Positions 1-10,283 of a stretch of DNA of 64,000 nucleotides are shown piece after piece. A program made the position numbers and the translations under genes. The DNA is from Paenibacillus tundrae (lineage in GTDB: Bacteria > Bacillota > Bacilli > Paenibacillales > Paenibacillaceae): positions 62,001 to 126,000 of the forward strand of contig NZ_JAUSTI010000002.1 of the NCBI RefSeq assembly GCF_030812775.1, read 5' to 3'. The notes beneath the pieces were generated by a model. That model was not told the DNA's origin and did not search any database. It saw only the letters and a list, made by a program, of their open reading frames with translations. The first letter of the stretch is position 1. Each line of letters opens with the position of its first letter.

Positions 1-80
1 TCCTTCTAATTTCCGCAGCAAGTTCACTAACACAGAAACTAACTCGACGACTCATTCAGAACTGATGCTCTGAAAAATAA

Positions 81-145
81 AAAGCGTCTACTCACCAGAA
101 ATTGCGTTATCTTGCAATGCGATCTCTAGGTAAAGCAGACGCTTT
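81..145. terminator. Hairpin after the GH127 gene
   Basis: Nine-base arms AAAGCGTCT (81-89) and AGACGCTTT (137-145) are perfectly complementary and flank a second small hairpin (ATTGC...GCAAT). The minus-strand side is followed by a U-rich tract. It probably terminates the GH127 transcript, although the loop is long for a factor-independent terminator. Confidence 0.5.
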
Positions 146-171
146 CTTTTGTTTTCAGATAGATAATCCCT

Positions 172-2157
172 TTATTCGCACTCCGGAATCCACACCCGCA
201 TTTCTCCTTCATCCCGATTCGCCCAAGTAAAGTAGGGAATGTAGCGAAGTTCGGCAGACTGGGTATCCCATTGAACATTACTGCGATATAAATGTGTTCC
301 CCAGTCTTCATCGGATACCATTCGCCGACCAATCGTTGTAAGTGTCGGAATTCCCAAAGGCATCAGCTCCCCACTATCAATAGAAAACTTGGCATCTCGC
401 GGCAACTGAACGCGATGCAATCCGCGGCCATTATCGACTTCTTCAAGGCAATACATAAATGGTCCCCGTTGTATGGCTACTTTTCCGAAAGTGGATTTGA
501 TGTGATCGTGACCTTTCATCCGCAGCAACTCCAAAGGGAAGTCGAGCCTGATCTCATCGCCGGCTTTCCACGTACGAGTGACCTTTATGTAACCGGATTC
601 AAAAGTAAACCCATCTTGTTCTGTCTTCTCCCCATTAATCCACAGCTCGGGAATCGCGCACCAATCCGGCTTTCTCAGAGCTATCGTAAACTCCATCCCT
701 TCCGAAGAATCGGGCTGAACAATCAACTTCACTTCTCCGGTGGAGGTATAGTCAGAAACCATGGTTAGCGCTGCTCTTTTACCTTTAAGTGTGAATTCCC
801 CTTCTCCGCCAATATACAACTGCACATACAACGTATCCTGTTCGACAGCCGGGGTATACACATATTGATCTAATGAGGCAAGTAATCGTGCAATGTTCGG
901 CGGACAGCAGGCACAACCAAACCACCCTTGTCTGCGTGTTCGCACGTGGGCATAATTAGGATTTACACGTTGAATCTCTGGATCGACTTCAAGTGGATTC
1001 ACATAGAAAAAACGTTGACCATCCAGGGACATTCCACTAATCACCGTATTATACAGAGCTCGCTCCATAACATCCGCATACCGGCTATCTTGATTCAGTT
1101 GCAACATGCGCTTTGCCCAAAAGATCAGGCCAATTGAAGCGCAGGTCTCTGCGTAAGCCGTATCTCCCGGTAGGTCATAATCACCTGTAAATGCTTCTTC
1201 TTTGGCTGATGAACCAATGCTTCCCGTAATGTACATTCGCTTGCTTACAATGTTGTTCCATAATCGATCACAAGCTTCTTCCAGCGATGTATCTCCCGTC
1301 TCTGCAGCTACATCCGCCATAGCCGCACACATGTACACCAGTCGAACCGCATGACCTTCCGCTGTTGTCTGTTCCCTAATGGGGAGATGGGACTGGGAGT
1401 AGGTGTGCCGGTGCACCATGTCCAGTTCGCCAAAATGGATGGAGCGCCCCCTTTGCTCCCATTCCTCTACAAAAAAATGCGGATGCGCTCCCCGCTGGTC
1501 CAGAAAATATCTGCTTAGTTCAAGATACTTCTCTTCCTTTGTCGTCTTATACAGTTTAAAAAGAGCAAGTTCAATCTCCTGATGTCCATCATAACCTTTC
1601 AATTGACCCGGCTCTGTTCCAAACACGGTGCTTATATGATCTGCCAAACGAATAACTACATCCAGTAGATTGCGTTTGCCCGTGGCATGATAATACGCCA
1701 CACCAGCCTCAATCATATGTCCTGCACAATAGAGTTCATGGCACTCGGCGAGGTTCGTCCAGCGCGCCCCAGGTTCACGCAGGGTAAAGTACGTGTTCAG
1801 ATAACCATCCGCTTGCTGTGCTCGAGCTATGGTCTCAATAATGGAATCTACAAGGACTTCCAGTTCAGGATCGGGCTTCGCAGAGAGTAGGTATGCAGCT
1901 GCCTCAATCCATTTTGCAACATCGCTATCCTGAAATACCATGCCATAATGAACGCCCTCTTCATCCCCAGCTGCAATGCGGAAATTCCGAATGGCTCGAC
2001 TAGGTTCAGCTCCTTCAACACGGTCATTAAGCGCTTCCCACTGATAGGGAACCACAACATTGCGAACCAGCTCAATATAGTGCGACCATAATGGATCATT
2101 GATTTTATAACTATAGACTGGTGTATGAGGATGATGCGGAACATCTGGTTTCGTCAT
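172..2157 (-). CDS. GH127 beta-L-arabinofuranosidase
   Basis: A 661-residue cytoplasmic enzyme with no signal peptide, expected to release L-arabinose from beta-L-arabinofuranosides, for example arabinooligosaccharides imported from plant cell walls. Catalytic features of the HypBA1 family are visible. E337 and C339 (in AETC) and the vicinal C417-C418 (in GCACCPPN) correspond to the zinc-binding Glu/Cys set, with C417 as the cysteine nucleophile, and E321 (in KEEAFTG) matches the acid/base. The length is typical. The ATG is preceded by AAGGAGAGG at 5-nt spacing. An AraC regulator and a GH35 enzyme lie upstream on the same strand, suggesting one arabinan/galactan side-chain unit. No transporter is encoded nearby. 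Family assignment is firm; the exact substrate is inferred. Confidence 0.93.
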   Translation of the reverse strand: MTKPDVPHHPHTPVYSYKINDPLWSHYIELVRNVVVPYQWEALNDRVEGAEPSRAIRNFRIAAGDEEGVHYGMVFQDSDVAKWIEAAAYLLSAKPDPELEVLVDSIIETIARAQQADGYLNTYFTLREPGARWTNLAECHELYCAGHMIEAGVAYYHATGKRNLLDVVIRLADHISTVFGTEPGQLKGYDGHQEIELALFKLYKTTKEEKYLELSRYFLDQRGAHPHFFVEEWEQRGRSIHFGELDMVHRHTYSQSHLPIREQTTAEGHAVRLVYMCAAMADVAAETGDTSLEEACDRLWNNIVSKRMYITGSIGSSAKEEAFTGDYDLPGDTAYAETCASIGLIFWAKRMLQLNQDSRYADVMERALYNTVISGMSLDGQRFFYVNPLEVDPEIQRVNPNYAHVRTRRQGWFGCACCPPNIARLLASLDQYVYTPAVEQDTLYVQLYIGGEGEFTLKGKRAALTMVSDYTSTGEVKLIVQPDSSEGMEFTIALRKPDWCAIPELWINGEKTEQDGFTFESGYIKVTRTWKAGDEIRLDFPLELLRMKGHDHIKSTFGKVAIQRGPFMYCLEEVDNGRGLHRVQLPRDAKFSIDSGELMPLGIPTLTTIGRRMVSDEDWGTHLYRSNVQWDTQSAELRYIPYFTWANRDEGEMRVWIPECE

Positions 2158-2335
2158 AAAAACCTCTCCTTGTTTAACTTAATATCCTTATTTTACAAAT
2201 CATTACATCAGGGTGAAATCATCATTTCCAACTGAAATTTACATAATTACAACCTTGTATAAGTGGCGATCTATAACCATGATTGAAATTAGGGAATACG
2301 AGCATCATTTTCATGTCCATTCCAACCATCAATAT

Positions 2336-2364
2336 AACAAAAAAAGCCGCTACGATAGCGACTT
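2336..2364 (-). terminator. Terminator after the AraC gene
   Basis: Minus-strand stem of nine pairs, one of them G-U (AAGCCGCTA / TAGCGACTT), with a 3-nt loop and a run of U. It lies about 40 bp past the AraC stop. Near-identical hairpins recur at 10243 and 37013. Confidence 0.75.
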
Positions 2365-2405
2365 CAATGGAGTAATTCACTGATATCTAGAGAAAGTTCG
2401 TGCTA

Positions 2406-3242
2406 CTAAACCGTGTATCGATATTTGGCGGGAGTAATCCCATGCACTCGTTTAAATATTCGTACAAAATAATTTAATTCCATACCTACCATAGTCGCGA
2501 CCTCACCTACAGATAGCTCAGAATGTTCAGTTAAAAGCTCTGCTCCCTTGAGCAATCGAAGGCGTTGAAGATAGTGACTGGGATTCACGCCATATATCTC
2601 TTTGAACTTGCGTTGAAAGTGTTGCTTGGAATAACCGACCGTATCTGCAATATTAGCGAGGCTTAAGCCATCCATATAATGCTGTTCCATATATTGAACC
2701 GAGGCGCGAAGCATTTCCTTAGCACTCGTGCTGCTTCGATAGTTTTGCATAGGCTTCTCACTGTGAGTCGTTGTAGCGATGTACGTCAACATACTATATA
2801 TTTTCGTAGAAGCCATATGATATGGGTCGTTCACCTCAGGTTCACTTACATGCCATAGCTCCCTGATATCGGATTCAAGCTGCTGTATCTTAACTTCATT
2901 CACTGAGATTGGTTTCATCATTGGAAGTTGTAATGTGTTAACAAGGGACTCAACAAAGCTTCCCTCAATTCCCATAAATCCTAATAGCCAGTGTTCAGTT
3001 CCTGATGGACCGTAGTCATGAGCTAGTTTGCCTGGCACAAATAAGATATCTCCCCTTTTCATCTTGATATAAGGCATGTTTTCAAAGTGAAAGGCACCTG
3101 ATCCTGCAAAACAAATCATGCATTGAAATGTTGGATAACCAATAGGCCGATGCATCATGTGCTGGTGATGTAATCCGCAGCTATATAATGACAATGGTAA
3201 TTCGATCTTGCCTTTATTATGAAAAAGCCTGAATGGTAACAT
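2406..3242 (-). CDS. AraC family transcriptional regulator
   Basis: A one-component sugar-type regulator of about 278 residues. The N-terminal half is cupin-like (residues about 15-130, with KRGDILFVPG followed by a histidine-rich pocket). The C-terminal 100 residues hold two helix-turn-helix units (LANIADTVGYSKQHFQRKFK and VGEVATMVGM), ending in the family signature ITPAKYR. The ATG at 3242 was chosen because the upstream in-frame TTG at 3266 overlaps the best Shine-Dalgarno (GAAGGAGAG). The gene lies between the GH35 and GH127 genes and ends in its own terminator, so it probably controls one or both in response to a pectin-derived sugar. That target is inferred from position. Confidence 0.85.
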   Translation of the reverse strand: MLPFRLFHNKGKIELPLSLYSCGLHHQHMMHRPIGYPTFQCMICFAGSGAFHFENMPYIKMKRGDILFVPGKLAHDYGPSGTEHWLLGFMGIEGSFVESLVNTLQLPMMKPISVNEVKIQQLESDIRELWHVSEPEVNDPYHMASTKIYSMLTYIATTTHSEKPMQNYRSSTSAKEMLRASVQYMEQHYMDGLSLANIADTVGYSKQHFQRKFKEIYGVNPSHYLQRLRLLKGAELLTEHSELSVGEVATMVGMELNYFVRIFKRVHGITPAKYRYTV

Positions 3243-3458
3243 GCTCCTCTTAGATCTCTCCTTCAAAGCGAGACAACAATACTGTTATGTAGTACTGTAA
3301 TCTGAATGGATGTTGTGTTCGAATCTTAGACTCATCTAAAATTATACCATCATTGAATAAAACCAGACTCCTTTTAAATGCAGGAATCTGGTTTTGAAAA
3401 ATTCAAGAATATTGTTTATTTAATGTCTTGCTTCCTTTAAACCTGCTGTATTACATCC

Positions 3459-5537
3459 TTAGCGGTTCTTGCTCTCGAACTCTCGATAGAAATCGTTTCG
3501 CATTTCCGATACTGCGAGGTAACATTCTTTACCTTCCAGCAATCTTGCTGGTACTCTCCAAACATCTCCGTAATAATAACTGTCCGCAACGAGTTCTTCA
3601 TCTGCGTAAATTTGTGCTACATCACCATAATAATCAATATTTACGAAGCCTTCAGATCCTGTAACGGAGATTTTTTGCCATTTGACTTTTCGCTCCCCGC
3701 CAATGTGGAGCTGCTCTGTATGTTTAGGATCAAAAGGAGGCTGTTCCACATTATCGTACGTAATAGCAGGTTCCGTATAAGATTGCTGAATAGAATTTTG
3801 ATCAAATCCTACTCCATTCCAATACCAATATTGAAATTCACCGTCTTCCACAGAACGAATTTCGTCAGCAGCTTTGTACAGATCACATCCATCACCTACA
3901 TAAAGCTCCCTGTCAAGCCTGCGCAGATATCGTGCCTGATCCCAACTAAGTGTAACAACTGTAGTGCCGTTGACCTGAAATGCAGATTCAAGCCCCACTT
4001 GAGCTGTTATATTCTGTCCATCACTAAATTGATATGCTGGTGTAATTCCAGGAATTTGCGCAAAGAAATAGGTATCTCCTTCTTTGCATAACGGTTGCAC
4101 TGTGGCATAGTCAAGAACAATACCTGACAACTCCATACGGAACGGCATGAAGAAGCTTACTTCTCCGCATACATCAATCGATGGGAATATGACACTGCCT
4201 GTATCAATGACAACGTTGTGCACATCCTGAAGCTCAGAAAGCCTTTGATAATGGTTAACAAATACATATCCACTCTCACCATCTGTGCGCATCACATATC
4301 GCAAAGATGTCGTATCGTCTCTTGAAACTGAATTCTCCGCTTCTACTCTGGTCATCGGTGCTAGAGTCTCCTGAAAATCCTGTACAAACAAGTGCAGAAT
4401 ATTCAGCAGTCTATACTGCTCACGCACTTCTCCATACTCCGATAAGGCACACTGAAAATCATATGAAAGAATGGGATAATCATTGGGATAACCTGTTGCT
4501 TTTGACTCCTGGAAAGTAGACAGCTTGCCAATTTTATTGGTTCCACCATGGTACATATAATATCCAATCAGATTGTTACCATCACCAATCTTTACAAGCG
4601 ATATGCTGTAAATATCCATACCTCTAATTATTGGCCTGCGGTGATGTGTGACTTGAATACCTCCACCCAATTCGCAAGTTGCAAATGGATATCGTTCATA
4701 CGGCAATCGCCATTGCCCATCATCTTCAATTTCTTGAGGAAGAAGATCGGCTCCTATACCTGTGTCATTTCTCATACCCGTAAAGAAATAATGAGGAGAT
4801 GGCGGAAGTTGATCTAGGTGGTCGTCCCATGGAGCATCACAGTATCCTCCGAATACTGGAAACACCTCATCAACAGGAATGCGTGCTCCCTCAACAGCAT
4901 TCCATCCAGTTACCGTATAGATCGGAGCAATCATTCCACAATCCACAGCCATTTCTTTTAACGTGGCTAGATGCTCAGCATCATTGGTCAGCTCATTCTC
5001 TAGCTGCACGGCTATGATATTTCCTCCATCTTTGTAGAAAAGTCCTTGTACCTGCTTCGAAATGTTCTCATAGAAGATACGTACATAATTAAGATATTCT
5101 AGGTTGTTTTCACGGAGCTTAAATGGTTTTTGGAGCAGCCAATCCGGAAGTCCGCCGTTCCTGCATTCGCCATGTGCCCATGGTCCAATTCTAATGACAG
5201 CTTCAAGCCCGGCCTTCTTACATTCCAATATAAAAGCACGGAGATCATTGTCACCGGTGAAATCAAATACGCTTTCACTCTCTTCATGATAGATCCAGAA
5301 CACATAGGTAGATACGAGTGTAATCCCGCCAGCTTTCATTTTACACAGCTCTTTATACCAGTCACTTCTGTTATATCTGGAATAATGAAATTCGCCCATG
5401 ACCGGAATAGAAGGCTTACCCTTACGTGTAATATATAAACTTGTTACATCTATCTTATCGCCTGCAGGATTTTCCCCTCCAAGATTCAAATGATTTTGCA
5501 AAATCTCAGGTTTTTGATATTTTTTAAATGTATACAT
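3459..5537 (-). CDS. GH35 beta-galactosidase
   Basis: A 692-residue glycosidase acting on terminal beta-galactosyl residues. The TIM barrel occupies about residues 35-360. It carries the acid/base glutamate E182 in the GH35 pattern QLENE and the probable nucleophile E289 in TCELGGG. The remaining half is beta-rich and resembles the accessory jelly-roll domains of the family. There is no signal peptide, so the enzyme is cytoplasmic. The start has GGGAGGAAG nine bases upstream. It is co-oriented with the AraC and GH127 genes, which supports a role in degrading arabinogalactan or rhamnogalacturonan side chains. The family is secure; the substrate is not. Confidence 0.9.
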   Translation of the reverse strand: MYTFKKYQKPEILQNHLNLGGENPAGDKIDVTSLYITRKGKPSIPVMGEFHYSRYNRSDWYKELCKMKAGGITLVSTYVFWIYHEESESVFDFTGDNDLRAFILECKKAGLEAVIRIGPWAHGECRNGGLPDWLLQKPFKLRENNLEYLNYVRIFYENISKQVQGLFYKDGGNIIAVQLENELTNDAEHLATLKEMAVDCGMIAPIYTVTGWNAVEGARIPVDEVFPVFGGYCDAPWDDHLDQLPPSPHYFFTGMRNDTGIGADLLPQEIEDDGQWRLPYERYPFATCELGGGIQVTHHRRPIIRGMDIYSISLVKIGDGNNLIGYYMYHGGTNKIGKLSTFQESKATGYPNDYPILSYDFQCALSEYGEVREQYRLLNILHLFVQDFQETLAPMTRVEAENSVSRDDTTSLRYVMRTDGESGYVFVNHYQRLSELQDVHNVVIDTGSVIFPSIDVCGEVSFFMPFRMELSGIVLDYATVQPLCKEGDTYFFAQIPGITPAYQFSDGQNITAQVGLESAFQVNGTTVVTLSWDQARYLRRLDRELYVGDGCDLYKAADEIRSVEDGEFQYWYWNGVGFDQNSIQQSYTEPAITYDNVEQPPFDPKHTEQLHIGGERKVKWQKISVTGSEGFVNIDYYGDVAQIYADEELVADSYYYGDVWRVPARLLEGKECYLAVSEMRNDFYREFESKNR

Positions 5538-5936
5538 TAAAGTCTTCCTCCCTAATCGTAGTGAGTTTCAATTTTTTAAAGACTCACACTCTAGAAATTG
5601 AGATTTCCGGATTCGCGTCAACAACCCTTTCTTGCCTTAAGTAATTTCATTTTAACTTACTGGATGAGTTGCACGTTAGGATTATCACGATGAGAAAATA
5701 GCACAAAACGAACAATTGTATGAAAGTAGAAATGTAAATGGATCAAAATTTATAACATGTAGGTAGATTCATTTAATAAAAAAAACCACAATGAGAAACC
5801 CCAGTCTAAGCTAAACATTTCTGCTTTTTCTGTCCTCACATTAATGATTGTATTGTATGGTGACATAAGTTGACTAAAAGCAGCCGACCCATAGGTCGGC
5901 TGCTTTAGTCATTGCTATAAGCTCTCGTTGCACGTC
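5538..5936. other. Intergenic region upstream of GH35
   Basis: About 400 bp without a convincing gene. It should hold the GH35 promoter on its left side, and on its right the terminator of the first ger operon at 5877-5906. No cre-like site or further repeat was recognised. Confidence 0.5.
5877..5906 (-). terminator. Terminator of the first ger operon
   Basis: Perfect 13-bp stem (AAAGCAGCCGACC paired with GGTCGGCTGCTTT) and a 4-nt loop, 30 bp past the gerC stop. Confidence 0.85.
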
Positions 5937-7121
5937 TTAGTCCGCAGTCATGGTCGAGGCTCCAAAATCATCGAGATGAACCTTGGTACTGAAGGTCACT
6001 GGAATCGTAACGAATTCTTCTTCCCAATTCTCTTTCACTCTTTCCCATACAGCGGGATGTTGGATCCGCAGAGCTTTACCCAAGTCTGCCACCTCAACAT
6101 GCATTTCTTTAAGTTTCTTCATTGATTTCTTGGCGAGCTCCGTAACCTCTTCTTCCACAATGACAGAATAACGCTCTAGCGTATGGTTATCCATCTTCTT
6201 TATTTTAGGTGAAAACACCTCCGATAAGCGCCCTTTCGAATTCATCTCAACGTGAAAGGAGATATCATCACCTTTCACCCGTACCTCAACCTTTTTCTTC
6301 ACAGATTTAATCTCGTATACAAATTGCTGTTGTAGCTCAGGCTCTTGTACTTTGTAGATTCCTCCGGAGATTTCTCCTTTTATCCACTGTAAACCCTCGA
6401 CCTGAGATTCGTTAAGATAACCTGCATACTTTTGCGTTTTCCCTTTTACGACCCCTGCTCCTCTGATCTTCAACACACCATTTTCAACAATAGCATTAGG
6501 TAAAAGAAAGCTTGATTCCGATGTTAAAGGTCCGATCATATTGGCAAGACTAACTGGTTTAACAAGCCTTGAGATTCGTTTACGGTTATTAGAGAGTTCT
6601 TTGAGTAGAAATGCAGGAATCTCTCCAGCTAGGTGCTCCTCCAAAATATCACTGGCCGTTCCCGTCGATAGATAAACCTGGAGACTAAGGCGAATATCGT
6701 TGTCCGCTAAGTAAAAATCAAGTAAATCATGCATCGGAATATCCTGTAACAGTCTTGAACTGATTATAATCGTTTTCAAATGGAAGCCTGCAGGCGAACG
6801 GTTCGTCAGAAAAGTCTCTCTTGTCATCTCCATAATGGAGTCACCAATCACTTCTTCATTTTCAAACTTCTTTTCTTGTGAACTACCAGATTTTGCTCCT
6901 GCTTCGGGCAGAATATATTGCACGGTACGACGAATCCTCTGTTTTTGCGGATAACCCACTTGCTCAACTGATGCTCCCCGATCTGCTGGTGGTACGCTGT
7001 CAAACGCAATGCCTGCTTCAAGATACCGATCCTCGATAGGTAAGCTGCTCCAACATCCTGTCAGCAGGATACTACATCCGGTAATCAGTAAGAATAGTTG
7101 TGTTGTTCGAAATTGGCTCAT
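5937..7121 (-). CDS. gerC: Ger(x)C family spore germination lipoprotein
   Basis: The C subunit of a nutrient germinant receptor, anchored to the outer face of the spore inner membrane. It has a lipoprotein signal peptide with lipobox LLTGC near residue 24, followed by a Ger(x)C body of normal length (394 residues). The ATG at 7121 overlaps the gerB stop as ATGA, which indicates translational coupling. The longer TTG-initiated reading frame is less likely because GGAGG fits the ATG. It is the third gene of a gerA-gerB-gerC operon and is followed by a strong terminator. In this family the operon is normally transcribed in the forespore; no sigma-G promoter was confirmed here. Confidence 0.92.
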   Translation of the reverse strand: MSQFRTTQLFLLITGCSILLTGCWSSLPIEDRYLEAGIAFDSVPPADRGASVEQVGYPQKQRIRRTVQYILPEAGAKSGSSQEKKFENEEVIGDSIMEMTRETFLTNRSPAGFHLKTIIISSRLLQDIPMHDLLDFYLADNDIRLSLQVYLSTGTASDILEEHLAGEIPAFLLKELSNNRKRISRLVKPVSLANMIGPLTSESSFLLPNAIVENGVLKIRGAGVVKGKTQKYAGYLNESQVEGLQWIKGEISGGIYKVQEPELQQQFVYEIKSVKKKVEVRVKGDDISFHVEMNSKGRLSEVFSPKIKKMDNHTLERYSVIVEEEVTELAKKSMKKLKEMHVEVADLGKALRIQHPAVWERVKENWEEEFVTIPVTFSTKVHLDDFGASTMTAD

Positions 7122-8218
7122 GTCGATTTGAACCTCCAACGCGATATGAGAAGCAAGATAAGTGAGAGGCTCGAAAATAAAATCAGATTAGACTTGCCGA
7201 TGTATCTTCCCATTTGAAGTAGTTCATTGATATCCCGAGGCATGCGAGACACAATTAACATAATCGGCAAAAGAATGTAGATACTCCGTGCATAAGGAAG
7301 CTTCGCTACATGGGATAATCCCAATGCCGCACAATAAAAGGCAATACTAAATGTAGCAAAAATCTCCATAACCCAGATCGACAAAAGTAAAGACTCAAAT
7401 CGTTCCAATGGTAAATTCTTCACTTCCACGCTACGTGTGAGATCGAAAAATGGCCACACCCGAGTCAGTAATCCTTCGGCTGTAAAAGCCCCAATACATA
7501 AGATTGTCGCAGTCGTATAGAGTATAATTGCTGCACCTATTCCCCATCCCATAATGCGGAAAGCTTTCTCTGGTTGTTCCAACTTGGCGAGCATGAATAA
7601 CATGATCTCACTCCCGCTAAAGGCCAAGGTCGTTGTATTCACGCCATGAAAAACCGGAGACATCCCTTTTGATAAAACGGGACGCAGTGTGCTAAGATCG
7701 AAGTTCTTCATTCCAAGTATTAAAATTAGCATATAGATCACAATCGTAATTGGAACAATAATCTGACACACTTTTCCTATTACATCTGTCTTCTCCATAC
7801 ACAGGTATAATGATATCCAGACAAATAAAGCTTGAATAGCCCACCACGGTGTACCTTCAAGGAGAAAAAATGAAGTCACAATCTCCATAGATCGCAATTC
7901 ATAGCTTGCTAAGTTAATGTAATACACGATAACTACAATCCCAATTAATTTGCCGATCCACGTTCCTACGATTGCTCCAACATATTCATAGAAGTTCATG
8001 CTCGGAAACTTACGGCTTAATGTAATCATGATCCATGCCATAGCCATGGCTACAATACCTCCAAGAATGACAGACAACCAGGCATCTGCACTCTTTACGC
8101 TATGCACTACTTCTCTAGGCAAAGTAAAAAGCTCTACACCAACGATAAAAGTAATCGTTAGACTTATGCCCTGTAGTGTTGTAAGTTTACCAGATTCGTT
8201 CAGACCTGATGACATCAT
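7118..8218 (-). CDS. gerB: GerB family spore germination permease
   Basis: The B subunit of the germinant receptor, an integral membrane protein of the APC-transporter-like fold that forms the nutrient-binding site in characterised receptors. The 366 residues contain about ten hydrophobic spans, starting with LTITFIVGVELFTLPREVV. GGAGG lies just upstream of a tandem ATG-ATG start. It follows gerA after 27 bp and overlaps gerC by four bases. The germinant cannot be predicted from sequence. Confidence 0.92.
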   Translation of the reverse strand: MMSSGLNESGKLTTLQGISLTITFIVGVELFTLPREVVHSVKSADAWLSVILGGIVAMAMAWIMITLSRKFPSMNFYEYVGAIVGTWIGKLIGIVVIVYYINLASYELRSMEIVTSFFLLEGTPWWAIQALFVWISLYLCMEKTDVIGKVCQIIVPITIVIYMLILILGMKNFDLSTLRPVLSKGMSPVFHGVNTTTLAFSGSEIMLFMLAKLEQPEKAFRIMGWGIGAAIILYTTATILCIGAFTAEGLLTRVWPFFDLTRSVEVKNLPLERFESLLLSIWVMEIFATFSIAFYCAALGLSHVAKLPYARSIYILLPIMLIVSRMPRDINELLQMGRYIGKSNLILFSSLSLILLLISRWRFKST

Positions 8219-8245
8219 GTATCCTCCTTGGCGGCTATGTTAGGA

Positions 8246-9934
8246 TTAACTTTTTCTTTTTTTGTCTCTAGTCTGTAAGATTCTTGGCCTTCCTCTCATG
8301 AATTGAAATGGTGCACGTATGAAAAAATCCCTCCATTCCTTAATGGATGGCGAAGCAGCCATGTCGACATAAGGAACTCCAAAGCTTTTTAACTTGAACA
8401 TATGAATAACCAAAAACAGAAAAGCCATAATTACGCCATATAATCCAAACATGGCAGCCGTAAACATGATGGGAAACCTTAATAAACGCATGGCAATTCC
8501 TGCACTGTACATTGGCGTAGCAAAAGAAGAAATTGCAGTCGCCGCGACGACAATAACCAAAATTGGACTTACAATACCGGCATCCACAGCAGCTTGTCCA
8601 ATGATGAGACCACCCACGATTCCCATCGCAGGACCAATGGGTTTAGGCAACCGTAATCCTGCCTCACGCAAGATCTCAATGGAGACTTCCATAATGAGCG
8701 CCTCAATTAACGTTGAAAAAGGGACTCCTTGCCTTGTTCCAATGATTGAAATCACCAGATTGGTAGGAATGAGACCTGGATGGAAGGAAATAAACGAAAT
8801 GTATAGCGCGGGAGCAAATAATGAAATCAAAGTAGCGATAAAACGCAAAAAGCGAATGAAAGAACTCGGAATCCAGCGTTCATAATAATCTTCCGGTGAT
8901 TGGAGCATCATTGCATAAGTTACAGGCATCAAGAGAGCGTATGGTGATCCATCTAACAGGATGGCTACCCTTCCTTCCAAGAGAGCTCCCATGACACGGT
9001 CAGGCCGTTCTGTATTTTGAATCTGAGGAAATGGGCTAAGGAAATTATCTTCAATTAATTGCTCTACATAGCCTGATTCCAGTACTTCATCTACATCAAT
9101 TGCGTGTACACGACGTTTTACTTCTTCGACCAGTTGACAATTAGCGATATCTCGAAAATAGACAATCATCAGTTGCTTTTCGACTCTGCTTCCTACCTTA
9201 CAAGAGACCATCGCAAGTTCGTTACTTTCCCCATGTCTCCGCAACATGGACGTATTATCACTTAGCACTTCTGTGAAACCAATTCTAGGGCCACGTAAAA
9301 CAGATTCGGAGATTGGTTCTTCAAGTGACCTCGATTTTCCTTTTGATGTTCCAAGAACCAATACTCCCTGGATTCCATCTATCATAAGAATGACTGAACC
9401 AAATAAAACTTTTCGTAGGCTTGGAATAACCTCCTGTACAAATTCTGTCTCAGAAACCAACAACAGTTGTTGATCTAATACATGTACCAACTGCTCCGGA
9501 GTTAGTTTTTGTTCAAGTGGTTTGTTTGCCCACTCCAGTAGGGGTTTCATCACGTTTTGATCGAGCGACGCCTTATCGGTTAACCCATCTACGAAGTACA
9601 ATACGGCATCACAATCCAGATTACTTAAATATAATGTTCGTTCATTAATATCATCCATATCCATAGCAACTTGCTTGAAGCGACTCATGTTGGTCTCACA
9701 AAGATCTGTATATTTTAATGCTTCGTCGTGAGAAAGAGCTAAGGAAACGCTTGAATCGCTCTCTTCTTTGTCTACAAAACTATCCTCCATCTTCTGTTTA
9801 CGTTTACTTAGCCGCGCGTCTGCCAGCTTAATCTGGTGAAAGAAACCTGTGATCAACAAAGGGATCACTGTTAAACATCCTATGCTAATCCATACATCCC
9901 ACTCAGGTACATGATCCATTATTTTCTTCCACAT
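8246..9934 (-). CDS. gerA: GerA family spore germination protein
   Basis: The A subunit of the germinant receptor, 562 residues from the chosen start. There is an extra N-terminal hydrophobic helix (about residues 10-30), then the soluble GerA N-domain with conserved RGPRIGF and NTERPD motifs, and a C-terminal membrane domain of about five helices ([18 protein letters not shown] onward). The ATG at 9934 is preceded by GGAGGAG at 10-nt spacing. An upstream in-frame extension to 10057 has no such site and is rejected. The N-terminal helix before the N-domain is unusual compared with the second copy at 29967, which lacks it. Confidence 0.92.
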   Translation of the reverse strand: MWKKIMDHVPEWDVWISIGCLTVIPLLITGFFHQIKLADARLSKRKQKMEDSFVDKEESDSSVSLALSHDEALKYTDLCETNMSRFKQVAMDMDDINERTLYLSNLDCDAVLYFVDGLTDKASLDQNVMKPLLEWANKPLEQKLTPEQLVHVLDQQLLLVSETEFVQEVIPSLRKVLFGSVILMIDGIQGVLVLGTSKGKSRSLEEPISESVLRGPRIGFTEVLSDNTSMLRRHGESNELAMVSCKVGSRVEKQLMIVYFRDIANCQLVEEVKRRVHAIDVDEVLESGYVEQLIEDNFLSPFPQIQNTERPDRVMGALLEGRVAILLDGSPYALLMPVTYAMMLQSPEDYYERWIPSSFIRFLRFIATLISLFAPALYISFISFHPGLIPTNLVISIIGTRQGVPFSTLIEALIMEVSIEILREAGLRLPKPIGPAMGIVGGLIIGQAAVDAGIVSPILVIVVAATAISSFATPMYSAGIAMRLLRFPIMFTAAMFGLYGVIMAFLFLVIHMFKLKSFGVPYVDMAASPSIKEWRDFFIRAPFQFMRGRPRILQTRDKKRKS

Positions 9935-10242
9935 GACCTGGTTGCTCCTCCTCTGACCACTGTATTTCCCAATTAGAGTGACCAGAATTCTACATTTCAT
10001 GCATAAGAGGCATGGAATGCCCATTGATCGCTGATACAAAAAAGAACCACCATGCATAAGATTAGCGTCTACTTAATAGGTGATTAATATAAACCAACCT
10101 GAAAGATGAGAGGTAAAACATCCTTAAAAGAAATGGTTTAGAGTTTTGATCGAATAAACTTGAGTACTAGATTTCGATTTCGAACTTGCATGTATAAACC
10201 ACCCTCTAGCCTATTAGAGTCAAGAACTTGTACCGATAAAAT
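9935..10242. other. Intergenic region upstream of the first ger operon
   Basis: About 300 bp that must contain the ger operon promoter. No gene is evident. Candidate sporulation promoter elements could not be assigned with confidence. Confidence 0.4.
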
Positions 10243-10267
10243 AAAAAAAGCCGCTAAATAGCGACTT
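10243..10267 (-). terminator. Terminator after the small membrane protein gene
   Basis: Minus-strand stem AAGCCGCTA / TAGCGACTT followed by a run of seven U. It is almost identical to the hairpins at 2336 and 37013. Confidence 0.8.
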
Positions 10268-10283
10268 CATCAGTGTTATACTT

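Noticed and set aside
8451..8885. A 144-codon plus-strand frame inside gerA
   Set aside because: Antisense to the conserved membrane domain of GerA; composition is that of a shadow frame.
9935..10057. Longer N-terminus for the first GerA protein
   Set aside because: No ribosome site; GGAGGAG fits the ATG at 9934.
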